64,000 bases of DNA from Pseudobdellovibrionaceae bacterium. GTDB lineage: Bacteria; Bdellovibrionota; Bdellovibrionia; Bdellovibrionales; Bdellovibrionaceae. Below the pieces are notes generated by a model, which saw only the letters and a list, made by a program, of their open reading frames with translations, was not told the origin of the DNA and searched no databases. Below are positions 25,531 through 33,638 of the stretch, piece after piece (the first letter of the stretch is position 1; every line of letters begins with the position of its first letter). The position numbers and the translations under genes are program-made. The stretch is taken from the NCBI GenBank assembly GCA_021731025.1, contig JAKFYD010000005.1, positions 45,240 to 109,239 of the forward strand, written 5' to 3'.

Positions 25531-26949
25531 TCAGTCTACAAGATGAATCAGGATTTTATCAAAGATGTTACGAATTCTAGCCTCGTCCACAGCCCCGTTG
25601 TAAATAAATGAGAAAGTAAAGACTCGACCATCAGAACGTCCAGCATATCCTGCCAAAGAAACAACGCCCGTTAAAAATCCAGTTTTGGCACGCACCCAGC
25701 GCTCGGCCGAGGTGTTTTTCATTCTCTTTTTTAAAGTTCCATCAATTCCGGAAATAGGCAAAGAGGTTAAAAATTCAGGATAAACACGGAAGTTATTTTT
25801 CAAGCTCTCTAAAACTTTCCACAAGGCGAAGGACGACATTTTATTTTCTCGAGTTAATCCCGAGGGATTATAAATTTCATACTGTTCCGCAGGAATTTTT
25901 AACTCCACCATATGATTATTAATTTTCTTAATTCCAGCCGAAAGGGTTCCGGGAGTTTTTTCAAGGGCTGCTAAATTTTTAGTGAGCATCTCAGCAACAT
26001 AGTTATTAGAAAACTTATTCATGTCAGCTAAGATTCCCTCGATGGCTTTACTTTCTGACTCGGCCAACACTTCGTACCTTGTAGGTACCACTCCTGATTT
26101 AACATCGCCTTGGACTTCAATGGACCGCTGCTGCAGGAAAGATTTAAGATTCTCACCCGACCAAAGATCAGGCTCAGTGATGCTCTTGAAAATGACTGCT
26201 TCTTTGGACGCGGTGCCAATTCTTCCCGACACACTGATGGTAGGGCCTTTGCGATCCGCCACAATCTTTTGATCATCACCAGCAATTGTTTTCGTTGTGT
26301 TATTCAGCTTTAAGTATTTATTTTCAGGATCTAAAAAAACATTCGCCGCCGAGCCCGTCTGCGCCGGGCGCACGTAGATATTTACTGAATTCCAATTGAA
26401 TGACATAGCTCCCACGGGTGCATCATAAGCCCGGTCGACACGATTCTCTTGTCGGCTTCCATCAAAGCGAACAGAGTCAAACAAAGAATCATCAACAATA
26501 ATTCCTCCCTCAATTTTTTTAATTCCGCTGCGCAAAAGATGATTCACCAAAAACCACATGTTCTCTGAGACGAAAGAAGGGTCTCCTCCCCCTTTCAAAT
26601 ACAAAGAGCCTTTCAAAACACCATTTTCAATTTTATTATCTGCATGACGAAGAAGCTGAGTTTTAAATTTATGTCCCGGCGGAAAAGCGTCCAGAACGGC
26701 TGCAGCAGTCACAACTTTTGTAACACTGGCTGGAATCATTTTCTTTTGAGCATTTGTATCCAGAATAACCTGAGCGTGATCCCCTTCAAATGTCGTAATA
26801 TAAAGACTCAAGTCCTTTTCAGCGACTCCTGTGGTCTTCAAATACTTTTTTACTTTTTCTGTGAGGCTTTCCAGACCATGACTTGATTTTTCAGCCTGGG
26901 CTGCAGCCGTGCTCAATAGGATAAAAAAAGAAATCCAATTTTTTAACAT
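25531..26949 (-). CDS. dacB: D-alanyl-D-alanine carboxypeptidase/endopeptidase, DacB (PBP4) family S13
   Basis: A 472-aa periplasmic serine enzyme trimming stem peptides or cutting 4-3 crosslinks. The signal peptide ends near AAAQA. Active-site motifs are SVTK (Ser75, Lys78), SNN near residue 310 and KTG (422-424). Long inserts between SxxK and SxN are typical of class C PBPs, and DDSLFDSVRFDGSRQ is a family motif. It is first gene of a two-gene operon with the lytic transglycosylase. Confidence 0.92.
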   Translation of the reverse strand: MLKNWISFFILLSTAAAQAEKSSHGLESLTEKVKKYLKTTGVAEKDLSLYITTFEGDHAQVILDTNAQKKMIPASVTKVVTAAAVLDAFPPGHKFKTQLLRHADNKIENGVLKGSLYLKGGGDPSFVSENMWFLVNHLLRSGIKKIEGGIIVDDSLFDSVRFDGSRQENRVDRAYDAPVGAMSFNWNSVNIYVRPAQTGSAANVFLDPENKYLKLNNTTKTIAGDDQKIVADRKGPTISVSGRIGTASKEAVIFKSITEPDLWSGENLKSFLQQRSIEVQGDVKSGVVPTRYEVLAESESKAIEGILADMNKFSNNYVAEMLTKNLAALEKTPGTLSAGIKKINNHMVELKIPAEQYEIYNPSGLTRENKMSSFALWKVLESLKNNFRVYPEFLTSLPISGIDGTLKKRMKNTSAERWVRAKTGFLTGVVSLAGYAGRSDGRVFTFSFIYNGAVDEARIRNIFDKILIHLVD

Positions 26950-27046
26950 ACATACTCCTGGACCTTTAAAATATTATCCGCGCAGGATGGTCTAGACGCA
27001 AAGGATTTCGTTGATGTCACTGTCTACATTTTAGAAACTATTCTTT

Positions 27047-27994
27047 ATGAAAAGACGCGAATGGTTCATTGTAATTCTTCCTTTGATTCTTTGTTGGGTG
27101 CTTGATCGTGTAACGAAAATTTGGGCTACACATCTCATTGGTATTAAAACCTATGGCCCTGTAAGTTTCATTCTTCATCATAATCATGGCGCTATGCTTG
27201 GGCTTTTTTCGGATCTTCCCGCAGTGCTGCGAATTGTTTCCTTATCGACGGGAGGTGCTTTTCTTTTATGTATTTATGCTGTTGTTCAGTATTTGCTCCC
27301 TATAAAATCTTTAATGCTTCGATCTGGACTTTCGATTCTTATTGGTGGAGTTCTAGGAAACGTCGCTGATCGCATCATTTGGGGTTACGTGGTTGATTTC
27401 ATTGTGGTTGGTGCACCAAGATTTCCTTCCCCGGCTTTTAATATTGCTGATGCCGTTCAATGGCTTGGTTATTTTATGATTGTTGTCGCCATCATTAAAG
27501 AAGGCGAAAAACTTTGGCCAGAAAATAACAGCCGAAAGCAGTATTGGATCAACAGTGGTTTTCAGTTGCGCTACTGTTTTTTACTGATGGGAATTGGATT
27601 AGCACTCACTATAATTAGTCTTGTTTTTTCTTACACTTACATCCGAGTTTCTATTTCTGATTTAACAGCAGGAAATGTTGTTCTTATCAATAAATTTATA
27701 ACTCCTTTTATAATTACCTACACTTCCATCGCTCTTGGCTTTAGTGCTATTCTTTTCACTTTGGGAAAGATCATGTCCCATCGAATCGCTGGTCCCCTTT
27801 ACGCCTTCGAAAGATTTTTGGATGACACTCTTAAAGGACGAAACGTTGAATTAAAGCTTCGCGCCGGAGATCAGTTTAAACATTTAGAGGAGCTTGCGGT
27901 TACGATTAAGCAACGCCTGTCCGATGGACAAAAAAAATCGAGCACCGAACTACCCGAAGTTAAAGTGATCGAAATTCCGACTAAAGAGAGCTAA
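27047..27994 (+). CDS. lspA: signal peptidase II (LspA) fused to a membrane HAMP-like module
   Basis: Residues 1-155 form a normal LspA, with LDRVTKIWATHL, HNHGAMLG, and the catalytic aspartates in GNVADRI (Asp108) and FNIADA (Asp135). LspA normally ends near 165 aa. Here about 150 more residues follow, with two predicted membrane helices (about 177-199 and 217-240). A HAMP-like stretch comes next (RIAGPLYAFERFLDD ... LRAGDQFKHLEEL, about 245-292). Both parts are in one uninterrupted frame. LspA processes lipoproteins, abundant in this window. The role of the extension is unknown. Confidence 0.9.
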   Translation: MKRREWFIVILPLILCWVLDRVTKIWATHLIGIKTYGPVSFILHHNHGAMLGLFSDLPAVLRIVSLSTGGAFLLCIYAVVQYLLPIKSLMLRSGLSILIGGVLGNVADRIIWGYVVDFIVVGAPRFPSPAFNIADAVQWLGYFMIVVAIIKEGEKLWPENNSRKQYWINSGFQLRYCFLLMGIGLALTIISLVFSYTYIRVSISDLTAGNVVLINKFITPFIITYTSIALGFSAILFTLGKIMSHRIAGPLYAFERFLDDTLKGRNVELKLRAGDQFKHLEELAVTIKQRLSDGQKKSSTELPEVKVIEIPTKES

Positions 27995-28019
27995 TTCAAA
28001 AAACGAAAATCCGCATGGA

Positions 28020-28868
28020 TTAAACTAACTTCACTTGGCTAATACTGCTTAAATAAAATCGTTTATTCACGTTATCAATTCGACAAAGCGCCATAAGATA
28101 ATCCCCATCAGGATTTCTGACAATGCCCCAAGGTTTGACTCGACGGACTTGGCCTTGGTGCGAACCTTTATCGTACACAATTTCCAAATCCTTTTTCAGT
28201 TGAATGGCCTCAACCACTTTGGGAGTCACTGGATGTTGGTGACCTAAAATGATGTAGTTTTCCCAAGCCAAGGGCTTCTGTTGGGTGCTGCAGGCTTTTT
28301 CTAACAAGCTCTCAGGTCCCAGACGACGAAAACATTCTAGTCCCACATGGAAACAGGCCTGCGCATCGTCAAAGGCTCGATGAGCCGATCCCCCATCAAT
28401 ATTTAAAAACTTAACCAGGGTTTGCAATTTATGATTGCCCGATTCTGGAATCAGTTTTCGAGCCAGCAAGCTGCTGCAAAGATTTATTGTTTCGGGAAAA
28501 GGCAGCTTTGCCTTCTCAAATTCAAAAGCCAAAAACCCAAGGTCGAAAGGAGCATGATGGGCCAACAGGACCGAACCCCTCATAAATTCGTGGATCTCGT
28601 TGATCTTCTCGCTGATGGATGGAGCATCCTGAACCATCTCATTGGTGATCCCATGAATTTTTATGATAAAATCACTCATGAGTTCTCGTGGCTTAAATAA
28701 AAATTGCTGACGCCCAACAATTTGACCCTGCCGATACTTAACAGCACCGTATTCAACAATATCTGAGCCCACAGGATAGGCTCCACTGGTTTCAGTATCG
28801 AAAGCCACTAGGCTCAGATCAGAAATTTTTTGGGTCAGTGCTGGAATTTGATATTCTTGATCTGTCAT
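28020..28868 (-). CDS. DEDDh 3'-5' exonuclease (DnaQ-like) with C-terminal WYL-like domain
   Basis: About 282 aa from the ATG at 28868, which has GAGGG just upstream. The frame is open to 29027, but that would overlap the divergent porin gene. The exonuclease part has FDTETSG (Asp, Glu), HHAPFDLGFL and HRAFDDAQACFHV (His, Asp), the complete DEDDh set. The last ~75 residues (VYDKGSHQGQVRRVKPWGIV ... DYLMALCRID ... RFYLSSISQVKL) read like a WYL domain, usually a ligand-sensing or nucleic-acid-linked regulatory module. It is probably a repair or processing nuclease, not the replicative proofreading subunit. Confidence 0.85.
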   Translation of the reverse strand: MTDQEYQIPALTQKISDLSLVAFDTETSGAYPVGSDIVEYGAVKYRQGQIVGRQQFLFKPRELMSDFIIKIHGITNEMVQDAPSISEKINEIHEFMRGSVLLAHHAPFDLGFLAFEFEKAKLPFPETINLCSSLLARKLIPESGNHKLQTLVKFLNIDGGSAHRAFDDAQACFHVGLECFRRLGPESLLEKACSTQQKPLAWENYIILGHQHPVTPKVVEAIQLKKDLEIVYDKGSHQGQVRRVKPWGIVRNPDGDYLMALCRIDNVNKRFYLSSISQVKLV

Positions 28869-28952
28869 GCCCTCAGTGTACTTCATCTCTAGTCCAAGGT
28901 CCAGCGGGGTCTCGATTGAAAAGCAACGAAAGTTCATATGAAATAAAGGCTT

Positions 28953-29672
28953 ATGAAAAAGAATTCCATTTCGCCAATTTGCATTTGTTCTCTTCTGTTC
29001 TTTCAATTCCATTTTGCGCAGGCTCAATCTCCTGGAACTGCAGACAATAGGATGTCTAACGCTCCGACTTACAAGCTCGAGGGCAATGCCCAGCTGGCTT
29101 CTAACTTTGTCAGTCGCGGCTTAACCCAAACAAATAAGGACCCCGGTTTACAATCGGCCTTCTGGTTTAATTTCGGGCCGCAATTTCGTTTGGGTGTTTG
29201 GGGTTCTAATGTTCACTATGAAGGCTTAGACTCTCACATATGGGTGCGACTTAACGGAGATATCAAGATCGACTTCTCCAATAATGCGAATTTGATTATA
29301 AAGTACTCGAACAACAATTATTTCCCCAGCAATTCTCGCAATGGAAGCACGATAGCTTTGCACTTAGATATTTATAAATACAAAGTTCTTTACGAGATGG
29401 AGTCCAATTGGGAAGGCAGCTCGACAGCCTCGAGTCACTTTGCTTTTCAAAGAACTTACGAAGTTTTTGGATCATGGCAATGGGACAATCAAGTGGGCTA
29501 TTCCATGCTCAAGGTCGACAGCTACCAAAATTATTTTGATCTGCGAAGTTTAATTGGCAGTTCCAATGGATCTTTTGAATACAAAGCTGGCGTCACTTGG
29601 ACATCGAACCCTTCTCAATTCAATGGACGAGGAGACTTATTTTTACTCGCCATCATCGGAGTTAATTTTTAA
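28953..29672 (+). CDS. TorF-family putative porin
   Basis: A 239-aa outer-membrane beta-barrel candidate with a signal peptide ending at HFAQAQ. AQLASNFVSRGLTQTNKDPG and FRLGVWGSNVHYEG match the start of the Gcw_chp/TorF family. Alternating hydrophobic strands and a C-terminal aromatic-type ending (LLAIIGVNF) fit a barrel. The last codons (VNF-stop) form part of the left arm of a perfect inverted repeat. Substrate unknown. Confidence 0.82.
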   Translation: MKKNSISPICICSLLFFQFHFAQAQSPGTADNRMSNAPTYKLEGNAQLASNFVSRGLTQTNKDPGLQSAFWFNFGPQFRLGVWGSNVHYEGLDSHIWVRLNGDIKIDFSNNANLIIKYSNNNYFPSNSRNGSTIALHLDIYKYKVLYEMESNWEGSSTASSHFAFQRTYEVFGSWQWDNQVGYSMLKVDSYQNYFDLRSLIGSSNGSFEYKAGVTWTSNPSQFNGRGDLFLLAIIGVNF

Positions 29673-29762
29673 ATTCCTTTCCCTGCACGACTCACCATCC
29701 TTGGTTGCCGGCTCTCGCCTTCCTGGCTCGCCGAGGTCGTTCCGGGAAAGGAATTTAAAAAT
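29665..29762. repeat. perfect 19-bp inverted repeat element at the porin stop codon (element C)
   Basis: ATTTTTAAATTCCTTTCCC at 29665-29683 is exactly complementary to 29744-29762. The left arm includes the last codons and the stop codon of the porin gene. The 60-nt GC-rich core can extend the stem (ACGAC with GTCGT) and contains CGGC/GCCG and GCC/GGC pairs. Its core is not the one in elements A and B, but the layout is the same. It could terminate porin or motB transcripts in either direction. Confidence 0.75.
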
Positions 29763-29825
29763 CGCGGCTGGTGTTAGCACACAGAAAGACAAGGTATTTC
29801 AAAGGTCACCATAGAGTTAGGATGA

Positions 29826-30710
29826 TTATTTAGATTTTTTCTTCTTAGAATTTGACAGCTGTTGAACGAAATTATCGTAAACATTCATATCTGCGCGTGA
29901 ATCTCCGAACAAAGTATCGAGTTTTCGCACGGGTTTACCGTCAGTACGCACTTCTTTTTGACGAATGCTGATTTTGATAAAACCGACCAACTTCGAAGGA
30001 TCGAATTCACCTTTTTTTTCTCTCACATTGATCGATCCATTTACGCTCACGGTATTGTGCTCCAAGGAAGATTGAATTTTTTTAGTCACTAAATCCAATC
30101 TTTGCGCCGCCACTTTTTTCGCTGTTTCATTTTGCATATCAGGAACCGTTTGCACAAACAAAGCCGAATTAATTTTAATCTCTGCTTCTTCCAAGCCCGT
30201 AGTCACACCCTTCACTTTATCCATAATCTCGATGAAAGAAGGAATCGGATTCGAACTTCCTCGCTCGAAGAGAACATTGTCGGGAATATCGAAATCAAAA
30301 CCATCGGGAGTGATGGAAACATTCTTTGCGTAATCCCCCAACTGATCAGCCAGCTGAGCTGCCACCACTTTTGCCGAACCCATATCTAAAAGATTCGGAG
30401 TTCTATCAATAGGTTCCATAAAACTTTGCATCGCTTTCAAAGGCTCGTTCACCAAATCCAAAAATAATTTTTCCAAAGTGAGCTCAACACCAAAATTTTG
30501 AAAATTGTATTCAATCACCGAAGGTGTCGAAAAATAATCAGAGACTGCTTTCTTAGTTTGCTCGGTCTGATTCAAAAGCCACATCACCAAAAAGAAAGCC
30601 ATCATTGCCGTCATAAAATCAGCCAGGGCAACCTTCCAAGATCCCCCATGGTGACCACCGCCAGCGATGGTAATTTTTTTGATAACGATCAGACTTTTCT
30701 CTTTGGCCAC
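29826..30710 (-). CDS. motB: flagellar motor stator protein MotB
   Basis: A 294-aa stator subunit anchored to peptidoglycan. Cytoplasmic basic N-terminus, [20 protein letters not shown] and one transmembrane helix with the conserved proton-carrying Asp31. The plug/linker (about 55-75) is followed by a divergent OmpA-like periplasmic domain ([19 protein letters not shown] onward). The KKKKSK tail is unusual. The start is two bases after the motA stop. The periplasmic domain is less typical than the N-terminus, but the motA neighbour makes the call firm. Confidence 0.92.
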   Translation of the reverse strand: MAKEKSLIVIKKITIAGGGHHGGSWKVALADFMTAMMAFFLVMWLLNQTEQTKKAVSDYFSTPSVIEYNFQNFGVELTLEKLFLDLVNEPLKAMQSFMEPIDRTPNLLDMGSAKVVAAQLADQLGDYAKNVSITPDGFDFDIPDNVLFERGSSNPIPSFIEIMDKVKGVTTGLEEAEIKINSALFVQTVPDMQNETAKKVAAQRLDLVTKKIQSSLEHNTVSVNGSINVREKKGEFDPSKLVGFIKISIRQKEVRTDGKPVRKLDTLFGDSRADMNVYDNFVQQLSNSKKKKSK

Positions 30711-30712
30711 TT

Positions 30713-31579
30713 TTATGCTGCTTTCTTAATTTCTTTAGTTGCTTTGTCCATCTCTTCAAAAGTGGGTCGCTCTTCAGGCATGATTGTTCTTCGAGCGAAC
30801 TCAACACACACCAAGGGAGGAGCTCCTCTTTGTAAGGAAATCATCGCGGCCTTGATCGCAGAAAGATAGCGACCTTCAGCTTCAATGTCGGCTCCCATTT
30901 TTGTAGCTACAGGACCAATCAAACCGTAAGCTCCGAAAACCCCTAACATCGTACCGACAAGAGCGGCTGCCACCAGGGCACCGATCACTTCAGTTCCTTC
31001 AGTCAAGTGACCCATCGTTTTAACGATACCCAAAACCGCGGCAACGATTCCTAAACCTGGGAATCCATCGGCAACGGCTTGAACGGCATGTTGTGCTAAA
31101 TGTTCTTCCGCATGAATGGCTTTGATATCGCCATCAAGAAGATCATCCACATCATAGGGACTTAATTCGGCAGAGAGAGTGATTTTCATTGTGTCACACA
31201 TATAATGGACAGCATGATGATTGTGCATAAATCCTGGGTAAGCTTTAAAGATTTCACTTTTTTCCGGAGACTCAATGTGTTTCTCAACTCCTTGAGGACC
31301 TTCTTTTCGAAAAACTTGAAACAGTTGAAACAACAATTGCAGAAGTTCTAAATAGTCTTTCTTCTGTGGACCTTTCGCTGTTAAGGCTTTGATGCCAAGC
31401 TTGAATCCCGATTTAATAATTTTCATGGGATTGGCAATGAGGTATGCTCCTAAGGCCGCTCCGCCGATAATCATCAATTCCAGTGGCGCTGCCTTGAGAA
31501 TGATAGACATATGACCACCCGCCAAAATGAATCCACCAAACACCATTGCAAAAACGACCAATATACCTATAAATCCCAT
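30713..31579 (-). CDS. motA: flagellar motor stator protein MotA
   Basis: A 288-aa four-helix stator subunit forming the ion channel with Mot[22 protein letters not shown] is the first helix. [21 protein letters not shown] and the [20 protein letters not shown] helix are strongly conserved MotA segments, and the charged cytoplasmic loop lies between them. GAGGTGAG precedes the ATG. A sigma-28-like promoter is visible just upstream (31600-31626), consistent with late flagellar-class expression. Confidence 0.95.
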   Translation of the reverse strand: MGFIGILVVFAMVFGGFILAGGHMSIILKAAPLELMIIGGAALGAYLIANPMKIIKSGFKLGIKALTAKGPQKKDYLELLQLLFQLFQVFRKEGPQGVEKHIESPEKSEIFKAYPGFMHNHHAVHYMCDTMKITLSAELSPYDVDDLLDGDIKAIHAEEHLAQHAVQAVADGFPGLGIVAAVLGIVKTMGHLTEGTEVIGALVAAALVGTMLGVFGAYGLIGPVATKMGADIEAEGRYLSAIKAAMISLQRGAPPLVCVEFARRTIMPEERPTFEEMDKATKEIKKAA

Positions 31580-31599
31580 GGTCTCACCTCACTCCACTT

Positions 31600-31626
31600 G
31601 CATCGGCTGGAATTTAATAAAGATTA
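31600..31626 (-). promoter_or_regulatory. sigma-28 (FliA)-like promoter for motAB
   Basis: On the minus strand TAATCTTT, an 11-base spacer, then GCCGATGC resembles the sigma-28 consensus TAAAGTTT-N11-GCCGATAA (six of eight in each half with exact spacing). The -10 element ends 20 bases before the motA ATG. The leader would be short, but a GAGGTG site still fits. Confidence 0.5.
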
Positions 31627-31678
31627 AGACCTCGGCTTTCAACTTGTCCTCGGTCCAGGGCAAAGGTAATCTAGCATC

Positions 31679-33466
31679 ATGAATTTCATTTTACCGATCT
31701 TGTGTATCTTTGTTTTCACTGGACTTCAGGCCAGGGCTGCCTCTTTTGACGAGAACGATCCTCTGATTGTCGAGTCACAACTTCAGCCTCACTCGTGGAG
31801 TCGCGGTCAAAATGGTCAATTGATTCTGAAACTGAAGTTACCGACAGGCTATCACGTCTATGAAGACCAATTTAAATTAAACGTTTTAGAACCTGATGGC
31901 TTTAAACAGGGAAAAATAAATCTAACTGAAGTGAAAGAGTGGTTTGATAAATTTTCCAAAAAGAAACGCCGTGGCTTTGAAAACCAATCGGAACTGCGGG
32001 TCACTTTGGAAGCCCCTCCCCAATTCCAAGCCAACCATCAACAGATGAAATTTGATCTCACTTACCAAGCTTGCACGGATGCTTTTTGTTTATTTCCTGT
32101 CACAAAAAGCTTAGCTGTTCCCATTGAGCTCTTAGATCCTCCTCTGAAATCCGAGGCCCCACTTTCAACTGAAGATAAATCATGGAATGAAAACTTTTTT
32201 TCTTTGAATCAATTCAATCGATGGTTAAGCAGCAGTTGGGGTATGGCTTTGCTCTTTGCCTTTATTGCGGGAATTCTGACCAGCTTTACTCCTTGTATTT
32301 TTCCGATGATTCCCATCACTCTGGCTATTTTAGGAAAAGATTCTGAAAAAAGATCTCGGGCCCAAAATTTTTTACTGAGTGTCTGCTACGTTAACGGCAT
32401 CGCTTTAACTTATGCGGTGCTGGGGTTAGTGGCCGCCAGCAGTGGAAACTTATTTGGCGCCAGTCTTGGACATCCTGTTGTCTTAGCTTTGATCTGTCTT
32501 GTTTTCTTGATCATGTCCTTAAGTATGTATGGCCTTTTTGAAATTCAAGTGCCAGCCTTTCTTCGTCATAAATTAGGAAGAGGAACAAAAAAAAATGGCT
32601 ATCTGGGGGCTTTCATCTCTGGTCTTCTCGCGGGGATTGTTGCTAGTCCTTGCGTAGGTCCCATTCTGGTCGGAATCTTAGCCTTCGTGGCGACCCAAAA
32701 AAATCATATTTTTGGTTTTATTCTCCTCTACACTTATGCCTGCGGCCTGGGATTAATTTTTCTACTGCTGGGGGCTTTCACTGAGTTAACTCGCAAGTTA
32801 CCTCGGTCTGGTCCTTGGATGGATTCGGTCAAATTTATTTTAGGCTCACTGATGTTAGGAGCTTTTTATTATTATTTGAATTTATTAATTCCCGAGCGAT
32901 GGCATGACGGACTCCTCGGTCTAGGTTTGGTCGTTGTTGCCAGTATTGCCGGCGCTTTTGGTCCACTCAAAGGAACCCATGTTTTCAGTCGACTTCGCAA
33001 AGGAGTTTTGCAGGCTCTCCTTTTTATTGGTTTTATTTATCTATCAATTTCCGTCTTTGATTTGCGACCGCTGATTTCTGGTCCTTATACTTCAGCAGAA
33101 AATTCAGTGTCGAATCAGTGGCAACCCTACTCTGATGAGCTTTATCAATCAGCACTTAAATCTCAAAAGCCTATCATTATTGATTTCTATGCAGACTGGT
33201 GCGCCGCTTGTCACGAACTGGACCGCCACACCTTTTCGAATGATAAAGTTCAAAAACTCACCGAAAAATTTATTTTGCTTCGTTTCGATGCCACGAAAGA
33301 TTCCGAGCCGTTGAAACAGTTGAAAGCAAAATATAAAATTCAAGGTCTACCGACAGTCGTGTTTTATTCTTCGAGTGGAGTCTGGCAAGAAGCAATAACA
33401 CTAACTGCGTTTGAGAAACCGGAAAAATTTATGATCAGACTCAAAAAGATTCTCGATTCTTACTGA
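31679..33466 (+). CDS. dsbD: thiol:disulfide interchange protein DsbD
   Basis: Moves electrons from cytoplasmic thioredoxin to periplasmic substrates. The 595 aa have the full three-part layout. A signal peptide (to about 20) and the N-terminal domain with CTDAFC come first. Eight membrane helices contain SFTPCIFPM and ASPCVGP. The C-terminal thioredoxin-like domain has FYADWCAACHELD. It is divergent from motA. It may serve the disulfide-rich secreted proteins encoded here, including the C-x19-C repeat protein (inference). Confidence 0.95.
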   Translation: MNFILPILCIFVFTGLQARAASFDENDPLIVESQLQPHSWSRGQNGQLILKLKLPTGYHVYEDQFKLNVLEPDGFKQGKINLTEVKEWFDKFSKKKRRGFENQSELRVTLEAPPQFQANHQQMKFDLTYQACTDAFCLFPVTKSLAVPIELLDPPLKSEAPLSTEDKSWNENFFSLNQFNRWLSSSWGMALLFAFIAGILTSFTPCIFPMIPITLAILGKDSEKRSRAQNFLLSVCYVNGIALTYAVLGLVAASSGNLFGASLGHPVVLALICLVFLIMSLSMYGLFEIQVPAFLRHKLGRGTKKNGYLGAFISGLLAGIVASPCVGPILVGILAFVATQKNHIFGFILLYTYACGLGLIFLLLGAFTELTRKLPRSGPWMDSVKFILGSLMLGAFYYYLNLLIPERWHDGLLGLGLVVVASIAGAFGPLKGTHVFSRLRKGVLQALLFIGFIYLSISVFDLRPLISGPYTSAENSVSNQWQPYSDELYQSALKSQKPIIIDFYADWCAACHELDRHTFSNDKVQKLTEKFILLRFDATKDSEPLKQLKAKYKIQGLPTVVFYSSSGVWQEAITLTAFEKPEKFMIRLKKILDSY

Positions 33467-33482
33467 CTTAACAAAATATCTT

Positions 33483-33510
33483 AACAAAATTTCTTCAACT
33501 GAATTTTGTT
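33483..33510 (+). terminator. AT-rich hairpin after dsbD, weak terminator candidate
   Basis: AACAAAATT and AATTTTGTT pair over nine bases around a ten-base loop, followed by TATTAG, not a clean U-run. A terminator is possible but weak. Confidence 0.3.
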
Positions 33511-33638
33511 TATTAGTAATTTCAAACTTTCATCTTATTAATAAGAAAATTTGACTGAATCCGGATCAGATTCGGCTCAAGCCATTACAAATCTGACCCG
33601 AATAAGTTTTTGTTGTGCTCATCGTGAAGGAGAAAAAA

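Noticed and set aside
28869..29027. N-terminal extension of the exonuclease to 29027
   Set aside because: It overlaps the start of the divergent porin gene, has no conserved features before the DEDDh domain, and the ATG at 28868 has a nearby GAGGG.
33541..33600. Sigma-28 promoter before chemoreceptor 1
   Set aside because: CCGGATCA and CCCGAATA resemble the -10 part, but no -35 half site occurs at the right spacing.
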